From: Acidimicrobiia bacterium | GTDB lineage: Bacteria > Actinomycetota > Acidimicrobiia > IMCC26256 > JAENVU01 | Direction: 5' to 3' | Assembly: GCA_017882945.1 (NCBI GenBank) | Contig: JADGON010000302.1 | Location: forward strand, 1 to 5,418 | DNA length: 5,418 bases | In this document: piece after piece, positions 1-5,418 of the stretch | How positions within the stretch are numbered: the first letter of the stretch is position 1 | Layout: each line of letters begins with the position of its first letter | Translations under genes and position numbers: made by a program | The notes under the pieces: model-generated | Databases searched by the model: none | The model's input: only the letters and a program-made list of their open reading frames with translations | What the model was told of the DNA's origin: nothing

Positions 1-80
1 GAGTGGCCGAGGCTCGAGATCGGGAAGAGCTCGGTGATGCCTTGGAGCAAGCCGATCACGATCGCTTGCAGGTAGCTCAT
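1..80 (-). CDS. uppP: Undecaprenyl-diphosphate phosphatase (UppP/BacA), N-terminal fragment cut by the window edge
   Basis: Only the first 26 codons are present, starting at ATG 80-78 and running off the left edge. The peptide begins MSYLQAIVIGLLQ and continues GITELFPISSLGH. This contains the two hallmarks of the UppP membrane phosphatase family: the (E/Q)xxxE motif (Q13 and E17 here) and the P-x-S-S-x-G-H motif ending at H26. These align with E17/E21 and S27/H30 of the E. coli enzyme with a constant offset of four. The family removes a phosphate from undecaprenyl pyrophosphate at the cytoplasmic membrane, regenerating the lipid carrier for peptidoglycan and other envelope polymers, and confers bacitracin tolerance when abundant. 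Full-length members have about 270 residues, so roughly 90 percent is outside the window. A GGGAG Shine-Dalgarno site at 93-89 with 8-base spacing supports the start. The fragment is short, but the motif is highly specific. Confidence 0.87.
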   Translation of the reverse strand, partial: MSYLQAIVIGLLQGITELFPISSLGH

Positions 81-270
81 TCAGGCCGCTCCCGCACGGG
101 AGCTCTCCGGGTCTGGGTCATGGACCTAGCGAACCTACGGAGTGACCCGAAAACCTCCGCTTCGGAACCGGTGAGCGAACGGCAAACTCGGCGCGCCCCA
201 GTTCGTGAGCGTGCCACCTCCTGAGATCGATCGAGAGGGGGCACGGTGCGGCAGAGGTGGACGCCTCCCT
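81..270 (-). other. Non-coding leader/promoter region of uppP
   Basis: No convincing gene was found on either strand; the short open frames here lack third-position G/C bias. Read on the minus strand it contains an isolated AGGAGGTGG (222-214) with no well-spaced start codon after it. That sequence is complementary over 7 bases to an upstream CCACCTC (260-254 on the minus strand). Nearer uppP is a TAGGTT hexamer (139-134) that could serve as a -10 box, but no credible -35 partner was seen, so no promoter is called. The region most likely holds the uppP promoter and 5' leader. Confidence 0.5.
88..103 (-). promoter_or_regulatory. Perfect 7-2-7 inverted repeat covering the uppP Shine-Dalgarno site
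   Basis: On the minus strand the sequence reads GCTCCCG, TG, CGGGAGC, with all seven arm positions complementary. The 3' arm contains GGGAG (93-89), the predicted ribosome binding site of uppP, 8 bases before its ATG. In RNA the likely fold is a 6-bp stem with a 4-base loop, which would mask the Shine-Dalgarno sequence. It could equally be a protein-binding dyad in DNA. The repeat is directly visible; any regulatory role is inferred. Confidence 0.45.
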
Positions 271-296
271 CCCTCGCCGGCCCGCCGGGGCGAGGG
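271..296 (-). terminator. GC-rich hairpin directly after the lipoprotein gene, candidate terminator
   Basis: CCCTCGCC (271-278) and GGCGAGGG (289-296) are perfect 8-base complementary arms around a 10-base loop. The structure begins on the base immediately after the TGA stop of the lipoprotein gene, reading leftward. There is no T-tract after it, so it would be an atypical U-less terminator as often proposed in high-GC Gram-positive bacteria. It could alternatively be an mRNA 3'-stabilising stem. The position fits separation of the lipoprotein transcript from uppP. Confidence 0.45.
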
Positions 297-1760
297 TCAC
301 CCGGAGGCCGGCCGGCAACAGGATCCGCCGCGGGGCAGATCCTGGAGACGACGGGAGAGCTCGGTGAGCTGCGCCTCGAGCAGCACGAGTCCGTCGGTCA
401 CCACCGTGGGGAGATTGGCAGGCTTGAACGCGGGAGTGGTCATGGCCGCCGTCGGCGCGGGAGCCAAGCGCTTGCCGTGTCGTGGCGCGTCCTTCCAGCG
501 CGCGTCGGTCGTGGGACGCGTCGACGCCCTGCGGCGAGACGAAATCCCGAAGGTGCCGATGAACGTGTGGCTGTGATCCCCGGTCGTCCAGAGCAGCTTG
601 GTCCCCTGCGGATCAAACGAGAACTCGGGAACGACCCGGTTCTGGAACGTGAGCCTTCGGATGGCATGGGTCGACCGGTCGAGCTCGTAGAGGTCGGTGT
701 GAAAGCTCCGGTCGAGGACCGTGAGCACGAACATCGGTCCCGCGACGTCGTTCTCGAACGGCGGTTCGTACCGTGCCTGTTGGGCGGCGGTGACCACCGT
801 CTGGTACCAGGTGGGCGAACCGCGGCTCGACATCCAGATCACGTTCTTGGCGTCCGGCGTGAACACCGCCTGCTCGTCCCACCCGGGATGGCCGTCGGTC
901 ACGTGGACCGCGGTCGGGTGCTGGCGCGACGCGCCTCCGCCGCGGAGGCGAAGGAAGAACAGCTCGCTGTTCAACCAGCCGGTCTTCCGGTCGCCGGCCG
1001 AGCTCAAGCTCGTATAGAGGAATCCGCTTCCGTTCGGCGCCCACGCCTGGGTCTCGTAGGCGTGGTCGCCCGCCGGGCCGACGACCACCACGCGCGTGAG
1101 TTGTGGCGCTCGGCTCGGCCGTGGGTCGAAACGGGCGGTGAGCATCGTCCATTGGGTGCCACCGTGCGAGCGATCCCGGTACTCGACATGAGTCCATGCG
1201 ATCTCGCGCCCGTCCGGCGACCAGTACGGGTGGTAGTTGTCGTACGGAACACCCGCCGGTTCGTTCGCCCCACCGGGCAACGTCAGTCGAGTGACGTGCG
1301 TCCCGTCGGGTCGCATGACGTAGAGATCGGAACCGATACCACCGAGGCACGGAGCCCCGAACGTGGACGTCTGCCCGCGCCAGGAGCAGAACAGGATCCA
1401 GTCGCCCTGCGCGCGTTCCTGGGGGAATCCGTTCGGCCCGGGCTGCCCGCAGGTAAGGCACCTGATCGCAGTGCCGTTCAGGTGCGACACGTAGACCTGC
1501 TCGGTGCCGGAGCTGTCCTTCTCGTTCGAGAGCACGCGGCCGTCGGTGGTCCAGAAAGGGTCCTGCCCGAACGTGTACGGGTTGGCCCGGACCGCGAACG
1601 ACGCGGTGGAGAACGGGTTTGCACGCGGGTCAGCCGGGGCAGCCCCCAGCGACGAGGTGCACGCCGCAAGGAGCACCGCCACGACACACACCGCGATCGT
1701 CGCCCGTAACCGAAGGACGGCTCGAGTTCGTCCGTCGTGGTTGCGGCGGTTGCGAAGCAC
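297..1760 (-). CDS. Secreted lipoprotein with TolB-like (PD40/WD40-like) beta-propeller
   Basis: The product is 487 residues from GTG 1760. The N-terminus has an arginine-rich n-region, a hydrophobic stretch at about residues 21-33, and a lipobox LLAAC with the lipidated Cys at 34. It is therefore predicted to be a lipoprotein anchored on the outer face of the membrane. The body carries repeated PD40-type blades: FWTTDG near 69, DLYVMRPDG near 145, YWSPDGREIAW at 179-189, AWAPNGSGFLYTS at 239-251, FTPDAKNVIW at 300-309 and FSFDPQGTKLLW at 380-391. Blades of this kind form beta-propellers for protein or ligand binding, and no catalytic motif is evident. After residue ~405 comes an Arg/Pro-rich tail ending in a predicted amphipathic helix; G/C-rich third positions suggest the tail is really coded. 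The GTG start is preceded by GGGGA at 6 bases and AGGAG at 13. An ATG at 1877 would add 39 Cys/Arg-rich residues before the signal peptide and is less likely. The specific role is unknown. Confidence 0.8.
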   Translation of the reverse strand: MLRNRRNHDGRTRAVLRLRATIAVCVVAVLLAACTSSLGAAPADPRANPFSTASFAVRANPYTFGQDPFWTTDGRVLSNEKDSSGTEQVYVSHLNGTAIRCLTCGQPGPNGFPQERAQGDWILFCSWRGQTSTFGAPCLGGIGSDLYVMRPDGTHVTRLTLPGGANEPAGVPYDNYHPYWSPDGREIAWTHVEYRDRSHGGTQWTMLTARFDPRPSRAPQLTRVVVVGPAGDHAYETQAWAPNGSGFLYTSLSSAGDRKTGWLNSELFFLRLRGGGASRQHPTAVHVTDGHPGWDEQAVFTPDAKNVIWMSSRGSPTWYQTVVTAAQQARYEPPFENDVAGPMFVLTVLDRSFHTDLYELDRSTHAIRRLTFQNRVVPEFSFDPQGTKLLWTTGDHSHTFIGTFGISSRRRASTRPTTDARWKDAPRHGKRLAPAPTAAMTTPAFKPANLPTVVTDGLVLLEAQLTELSRRLQDLPRGGSCCRPASG

Positions 1761-1802
1761 CTCTCGTCCCCGTCTCCTGTCGAACGGATGCGCACGACAC
1801 TC

Positions 1803-1818
1803 TCGCACTTCAGTGCGA
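1803..1818. promoter_or_regulatory. Perfect 7-2-7 dyad upstream of the lipoprotein gene, candidate operator
   Basis: TCGCACT and AGTGCGA are perfect inverted arms separated by TC. The dyad lies in the 120-base gap between the DUF2867 gene (ending at 1881) and the lipoprotein gene, centred about 50 bases upstream of its GTG start. The 2-base loop and lack of a T-run make a terminator unlikely, and the size suits a dimeric repressor. No -10/-35 pair could be assigned with confidence. If the lipoprotein really began at ATG 1877, this dyad would lie inside the gene. Confidence 0.4.
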
Positions 1819-1880
1819 ACGGGACCCGGCAAGCACGGGAGCGAGCACTGCGGTCTTCGCCAGCAGGGTCGCACCATCGA

Positions 1881-3386
1881 TCAGCGGCGCGGCCTCTCCT
1901 TCGCCTGCTGCGTGATCTCGCGGGCGAGCGGGCCGAAGATGAAGCGGTGGAACGGCGCGACCGAATGCCAGTAGACGCGACCCAGCAAGCCGCGGGGTCG
2001 AAACAACGCGCGCTGGACGAGCGTCGCACCCCCGGGCTCGGGCGCGATCGACCATTCGATCCAGGCATCTCCGGGGAGGCGCATCTCGGCTCGGAGGCGA
2101 ACGAGCTTGCCCGGCTCCAGAGCCTCGACCCGCCAAGAGTCGACCACGTCACCGACGCGGAGCTCGGAGGGATGGCGTCGTCCACGACGCATCCCGACCC
2201 CTCCTGCGAAGAGGTCGAGCCAGCCTCTGATGATCCAGAGCCAATTGCCGACAAGCCAGCCGCGCTCACCACCGAGAGCACTGATCACGCCGAAGAGCGC
2301 TTCCGGGCTTGCGGTCGTACGAACGATCTGCCGGTCGACCAGCACGGTCGCGCCCGCCCACGCGGGATCCGTGGGGATTGGATCCGCCGGGGAGCGGCCG
2401 TACAGCTCGGCGTCAGTCCAGTGGGTGGAGACGTCGAGCTCACCGACGCGCTGCAGTGCAAGCTCGATCGCTTCGCGACATCCGATCGGATGATGGGGAA
2501 CGACCGTGTCGATCGAGTGGTCTCGAACCACAACCTCGTTCACCAAGCTGTCGATCAACGGGCGCGCGATGTCCGCAGGGAGCGGAGTGACAAGACCCAC
2601 CCATAGCGACGACAGCCGGGGGCTCAGTACGGGAACCGGGATGATCACCCGATTGCGGAGGCCGGCCACGGATGAATAGAGATCCATCATCTCCCGGTAC
2701 GTCATCACGTCGGTCCCGCCGATCTCGAACACTCTCCCGTACGCGTCACGATTGCCGAGCACTCCGGTGAGGTACGCGAGCACGTCGCGCACGGCAATCG
2801 GTTGGACCCGCGTCTCGACCCACCGCGGTGTGGTCATCACCGGCAACACCTCGGTGAGGTGCCGCAGCATCTCGAAGCTGGTGCTTCCGGATCCGATGAC
2901 GACCGCCGCACGCAGCTCGGTCGTCGGCACGGGCCCACTCGCCAGCAGGCGCCCGACTTCGTGCCGGCTCGCGAGGTGGGGTGACAGCTCGCCGCCGGCG
3001 CTGTCACCGAGACCGCCGAGGTAGATGATCTGGTCGATGCCGGCCTCGGCGGCCGCGTCGCGGAAGTTCTCGGCGGCCAAGCGATCACGCGCTTGCCAAT
3101 CGGCATCCGAACCGATCGAGTGGATCAGGTAGTAGGCGACATCCACATCCCGAAACGCGTCGACGAGCGACGACCGGTCGAGGACGTTGCCCGCGGTGAC
3201 CTCGACGTGGCTGCGCCAGGGCTCGGCATCGAGCTTGCCGGGAGTGCGGGCCAGACAACGCACCCGAGAGCCGGAGGCAGAGAGCTCGGCGACCAGACGT
3301 CGCCCGATGTATCCCGTGGCGCCCGCGACGAGCACCCTGGTCTTGTCGTTGCTCACACTCGGCAAGCCGCCAGTGTCGTCCGTCAC
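1881..3386 (-). CDS. NAD(P)-binding SDR-like protein with C-terminal DUF2867-type domain
   Basis: The product is 501 residues from GTG 3386. The first part is an atypical or extended SDR Rossmann fold: beta strand RVLVAGATGYIG with the dinucleotide loop GATGYIG at residues 22-28, then an acidic NVLD patch near 67 and IIYLGGLGD near 120. The Tyr-xxx-Lys pair of catalytic SDRs is replaced by S-R-H-E-V-G near 140-145. Residues ~350-496 (from VDRQIVRTTASPEALF to the end) match the DUF2867 domain that commonly follows this fold, with WLVGNWLWIIRGWLD in its middle. Such proteins are annotated as NAD(P)H-binding or nucleoside-diphosphate-sugar epimerase-like; the substrate is unknown. The gene starts 7 bases after the DHRS12-like gene, suggesting co-transcription. 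A second GTG at 3356 gives the usual short N-terminus (VSNDKTRVLV, 491 residues). Neither start has a strong Shine-Dalgarno site, and G/C-rich third positions between them slightly favour 3386. Confidence 0.86.
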   Translation of the reverse strand: MTDDTGGLPSVSNDKTRVLVAGATGYIGRRLVAELSASGSRVRCLARTPGKLDAEPWRSHVEVTAGNVLDRSSLVDAFRDVDVAYYLIHSIGSDADWQARDRLAAENFRDAAAEAGIDQIIYLGGLGDSAGGELSPHLASRHEVGRLLASGPVPTTELRAAVVIGSGSTSFEMLRHLTEVLPVMTTPRWVETRVQPIAVRDVLAYLTGVLGNRDAYGRVFEIGGTDVMTYREMMDLYSSVAGLRNRVIIPVPVLSPRLSSLWVGLVTPLPADIARPLIDSLVNEVVVRDHSIDTVVPHHPIGCREAIELALQRVGELDVSTHWTDAELYGRSPADPIPTDPAWAGATVLVDRQIVRTTASPEALFGVISALGGERGWLVGNWLWIIRGWLDLFAGGVGMRRGRRHPSELRVGDVVDSWRVEALEPGKLVRLRAEMRLPGDAWIEWSIAPEPGGATLVQRALFRPRGLLGRVYWHSVAPFHRFIFGPLAREITQQAKERPRR

Positions 3387-3393
3387 CGAGAGA

Positions 3394-4404
3394 TCACGTG
3401 ACCGACGTCGCGTCGCAACCGGGCGCGGCGCCGGGAGAGCCACTGTGCGTGATGCACCAGTCCCAGAGCCGGCGCCGCTCGTCGGGTGTGTCGGAGCGTC
3501 GAGTTCTCGGCAGCCGGTGGATGCCGCGGGGCCGCCGGTCGAGCCAGAACCGGCCGGTCGTCTCGCGCGGCAGGCCATCGTCGGCCGCGAGCCAGATGAG
3601 AGTGTCGGCGCCTTCCTCCGAGCTCCGCAACAAGGGGCCCATGACCCTTCGGAATCCCGGCAACGATCGGCGAACGCCAGGTGTGTCGGCCCACCCAGGA
3701 TGCATCGCGTGGACGCTGACTCCGTCGGGTCGCAGGCATTCGGCCCACATTTCGGCGATCGTGACCTGGGCCCGCTTCGCCCTCGCGTATGCCGTGGTGC
3801 CGTTGTAGTCGTCGGGCCTCATCTCGAGACCGTCGACGGACAGGTTCTCCGAGTACATCCCACCGGACGCGACCCACAACACGCGTGCACTGTCCGCGGC
3901 ACGAAGGAGATCCAGCATCAGGTCGGTGAGCAGGAACGGGCCGGCAACTTGGCTCGCGACGGTCTGCTCCATGCCTTGGGGTGTCCGCGCGTACGTGGCA
4001 TCGAGCGCGCCGGCGTTGTGCACGAGCACGTCCACGGCCGAGTGTCGCCGGCCGAGCTCGGTCGCGGCCGCCCGGAGCGCGTCGAAGTCGCCCATGTCGG
4101 CGACGACGAAGTCGACACCGCCCGGCGCACCCCAGGTACGGAGCTGCTCACATGTGGCCGCAGCCTTCGTCGCGTTGCGGGCCACGATCTCGATCGTGGC
4201 GCCGTCGGCCGCGAGGGCACGAGCGGTGGTGAGACCCAACCCCGAGGTCGCACCGGTGATGACGACGACGCGACCGCGAAGGTCATAGCTGTCGACCGGG
4301 ATCCAACGATCGAGTCGCGCCCGTACCGCGCTCCCGATCCGGGTGAAGCTGGGAACCACGGTGGCCTCGAGCGTGCGGTCGACGGTGTCGGCGAACGCAC
4401 TCAT
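3394..4404 (-). CDS. DHRS12-like short-chain dehydrogenase/reductase
   Basis: The product is 336 residues from ATG 4404. It is a classical SDR with cofactor loop TGATSGLG (residues 50-57), an ADMGD acidic motif near 102-106, HNAG at 129-132, catalytic Ser180 in VASGGMYS, and Tyr206/Lys210 in YARAK. The SGGM segment, the HPGWADTPGVR block (235-245), and the following EEGADTLIWLA and TGRFWLDR segments closely match human DHRS12 and its bacterial relatives. It should be an NAD(P)-dependent oxidoreductase; the physiological substrate is unknown. About 45 residues precede the Rossmann fold, typical of the DHRS12 group, which supports the ATG chosen; the frame stays open to 4671 but that extension is Arg/His-rich and unlike the family. 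The tetrad Asn (N in N-x-x-G of most SDRs) is Gln at 152 (SQVAGPF). It is the first gene of the leftward operon and faces the flavoprotein gene. The Shine-Dalgarno sequence is weak. Confidence 0.9.
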   Translation of the reverse strand: MSAFADTVDRTLEATVVPSFTRIGSAVRARLDRWIPVDSYDLRGRVVVITGATSGLGLTTARALAADGATIEIVARNATKAAATCEQLRTWGAPGGVDFVVADMGDFDALRAAATELGRRHSAVDVLVHNAGALDATYARTPQGMEQTVASQVAGPFLLTDLMLDLLRAADSARVLWVASGGMYSENLSVDGLEMRPDDYNGTTAYARAKRAQVTIAEMWAECLRPDGVSVHAMHPGWADTPGVRRSLPGFRRVMGPLLRSSEEGADTLIWLAADDGLPRETTGRFWLDRRPRGIHRLPRTRRSDTPDERRRLWDWCITHSGSPGAAPGCDATSVT

Positions 4405-4648
4405 GACACCGGATGCGATTCGGATTCGAGTGCGACGCGGAGTCCTCGAGCGGCTCGGTCGCCGATCCCCGCGAACGCTCGCGCGAGCAAGGGCGGCCGG
4501 GGGGTGTCGACAGTGGTGACGCAGCGCCTCATACCCGTGGTACGGAGCCCGGCGATCCGACGGATGTCCGATCGGGTGCGCTTCTGCCGGCGCGGACGGG
4601 TGACCTGGGTCACCCGTCCGGTCAACGCCATGACTCCGTAGACGGACC
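4405..4648. promoter_or_regulatory. Divergent control region between the dehydrogenase operon and the flavoprotein gene
   Basis: The region is 244 bases without a supportable gene; open frames crossing it are low-complexity Arg-rich extensions of real genes. Because transcription leaves in both directions, it must contain two promoters. No convincing -10/-35 pair could be assigned on either strand. Besides the large inverted repeat at 4593-4620 it holds a self-complementary 12-mer GCTCGCGCGAGC (4477-4488). CGCACT (4396-4401) and AGTGCG (4429-4434) are inverted around the dehydrogenase start codon and could form a weak leader hairpin. Confidence 0.55.
4593..4620. repeat. 28-base inverted repeat (perfect 13-2-13) upstream of the flavoprotein gene, candidate operator
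   Basis: The left arm CGGACGGGTGACC (4593-4605) and right arm GGTCACCCGTCCG (4608-4620) are exact reverse complements around TG. The repeat ends 28 bases before the ATG of the flavoprotein gene. The arrangement suits an operator for a dimeric regulator, with core GTGACC-TG-GGTCAC, or a very stable leader hairpin if transcription starts upstream of it. A terminator is not expected here because both flanking genes point away from it and there is no T-tract. The symmetry is certain; the role is inferred. Confidence 0.6.
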
Positions 4649-5418
4649 ATGAGGATCGCAATCGTCGGCACCGGCGTCTCGGGACTGGTCGCCGCGCACC
4701 GGCTCCATCACGACCACGACGTGACCATCTTCGAGGCCGACGCGCGCCTCGGTGGCCACGCCAACACCGTCGATGTTCAGGTCGACGGAGTCACGCACGC
4801 GGTCGATACGGGTTTCATCGTCTACAACGAGGCGAACTACCCCGGGTTCGTGTCGCTGCTGCGCGAGCTCGGCGTGGCGACGCACTCGACCGAGATGAGC
4901 TTCAGCGTCACCGATGCTCGAACCGGCCTCGAGTACCGGGGCTCCAATCTCAACACGCTCTTCGCGCAGCGCCGGAACCTGGTGAATCCCTCGTTCTTGC
5001 GGCTGATCACCGAGATCGTGCGCTTCAACCGTGCCGCGCGCCGTCTCGTCGCGCACGAGGCGAGGTGGCGGGGTGCCGACCGTCTGAGCGCGCCTCACGA
5101 CGAGACCGATGACGAGTCGATCGAGGAGTTCCTCCGGCGCGGCAGGTACTCGAAGGCATTCGTGGAGCAGTTCCTCGTCCCGTTCGGCGCCGCGATCTGG
5201 TCGGCCGACCCGGCGATGTTCACGCGGTTTCCGATGCGCTCCTACGCACGGTTCATGCACAACCACGGCCTGCTCGGTGTGGCGGGCCGCGCATCTTGGC
5301 GCACCGTCACCGGCGGATCACGGGAGTACATCGATGCGCTGACCGCACCATTCGCCGACCGAATCCGGCTCTCGACAGCCGTGCACAAGATCGTCCCCCG
5401 TCCCGAAGCAGGTCACGA
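4649..5418 (+). CDS. FAD-dependent amine-oxidase-like flavoprotein (COG2907 type), cut by the right edge
   Basis: The visible 256 residues start at ATG 4649, which is fixed by an in-frame TGA at 4631-4633 with no other start between. The N-terminus is a FAD-binding Rossmann motif, MRIAIVGTGVSGLVAAHRL, with G7-x-G9-xx-G12. Glu29 ends the second strand (VTIFEA) and is expected to bind the FAD ribose, followed by the R-x-G-G motif (RLGGHANT, 33-40). Downstream blocks GFIVYN, MSFSV, LFAQRRNLVNP, EIVRFN, FLVPFGAAIWS and TVTGGSREYI match, in the same order, the flavoprotein half of plant cyclopropane fatty acid synthases and stand-alone bacterial COG2907 proteins. These bacterial genes often neighbour DUF1365 and CFA-type methyltransferase genes, so a role in fatty-acyl modification is plausible but not proven. 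Full-length members run to about 400-450 residues. The Shine-Dalgarno site is weak (ACGGA close to the ATG). The gene diverges from the dehydrogenase operon. Confidence 0.9.
   Translation, partial: MRIAIVGTGVSGLVAAHRLHHDHDVTIFEADARLGGHANTVDVQVDGVTHAVDTGFIVYNEANYPGFVSLLRELGVATHSTEMSFSVTDARTGLEYRGSNLNTLFAQRRNLVNPSFLRLITEIVRFNRAARRLVAHEARWRGADRLSAPHDETDDESIEEFLRRGRYSKAFVEQFLVPFGAAIWSADPAMFTRFPMRSYARFMHNHGLLGVAGRASWRTVTGGSREYIDALTAPFADRIRLSTAVHKIVPRPEAGH

Noticed and set aside
77..217. 46-codon minus-strand frame from GTG 217, ending in an ATGA overlap with uppP
   Set aside because: Its AGGAG directly abuts the GTG with no spacing, third-position G/C is only about 63 percent, and the peptide is Arg-rich without features. 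The overlap is probably fortuitous.
246..1709. Long plus-strand open frame (487 codons) opposite the lipoprotein gene
   Set aside because: It is Arg/Gly/Pro-rich with no recognisable domain. The opposite strand has a lipobox and repeated propeller blades. Long antisense frames are expected in GC-rich coding DNA.
1761..1877. N-terminal extension of the lipoprotein from ATG 1877
   Set aside because: The extra 39 residues are Arg/Cys-rich and would bury the signal peptide; the GTG at 1760 has a better-placed ribosome site and gives a normal lipoprotein leader.
1737..2606. Plus-strand open frame of 289 codons across the 1761-1880 gap
   Set aside because: Mostly antisense to the DUF2867 domain, with no motif and a low-complexity composition.
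4593..4620. The palindrome as a transcription terminator
   Set aside because: Both flanking genes point away from it and there is no T-run on either side, so an operator or leader hairpin fits better.
3187..4641. Plus-strand open frame of 484 codons opposite both SDR genes
   Set aside because: It spans the junction of two well-supported minus-strand genes and part of the divergent control region, with no domain signature; a composition artefact.
4405..4671. N-terminal extension of the DHRS12-like protein up to ATG 4671
   Set aside because: The extension is His/Arg/Pro-rich, would overlap the flavoprotein gene and the 28-base palindrome, and does not resemble DHRS12 N-termini.
4622..5266. 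Minus-strand open frame of 214 codons opposite the flavoprotein gene
   Set aside because: The plus strand encodes clear FAD-binding and family motifs over the same bases; the minus frame shows no family resemblance and is Arg/Glu-rich shadow sequence.

Overview
The window is GC-rich, has strong third-position G/C bias in the real genes, uses GTG as well as ATG starts, and carries long open antisense frames. This points to a high-GC Gram-positive bacterium, most likely an environmental actinomycete-type organism (Actinomycetota). That placement is an inference from composition and protein style; no marker gene in the window settles it.

Layout, left to right. (1) The first 80 bases hold the N-terminus of a minus-strand gene that runs off the left edge. 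Its residues match undecaprenyl-diphosphate phosphatase (UppP/BacA). (2) Bases 81-296 are non-coding: an uppP leader with a dyad over its Shine-Dalgarno site, and a GC-rich hairpin directly after the next gene. (3) A minus-strand lipoprotein with a TolB-like beta-propeller (297-1760). (4) A 120-base gap with a 16-base dyad. (5) A minus-strand NAD(P)-binding SDR-like protein fused to a C-terminal DUF2867-type domain (1881-3386). (6) A minus-strand classical short-chain dehydrogenase closely resembling DHRS12 (3394-4404), 7 bases upstream of gene 5 and so probably co-transcribed with it. (7) A 244-base divergent intergenic region with a 28-base inverted repeat of perfect 13-base arms. (8) A plus-strand FAD-dependent amine-oxidase-like flavoprotein (4649 to beyond the right edge), similar to the N-terminal flavoprotein domain of plant cyclopropane fatty acid synthases.

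Functional reading. The two dehydrogenases form a leftward operon that may extend into the lipoprotein gene. The flavoprotein is transcribed divergently from a shared control region. Flavoproteins of this family often sit beside DUF1365 and cyclopropane-fatty-acid-synthase-type methyltransferase genes, so the right part of the window may be the edge of a lipid or fatty-acyl modification locus. That is inferred, because the diagnostic methyltransferase would lie outside the window. No mobile element, CRISPR array, tRNA or rRNA was seen. Nothing in the window amounts to a clearly new system. The most noteworthy signals are the 28-base palindrome before the flavoprotein gene and the dyad covering the uppP ribosome binding site.
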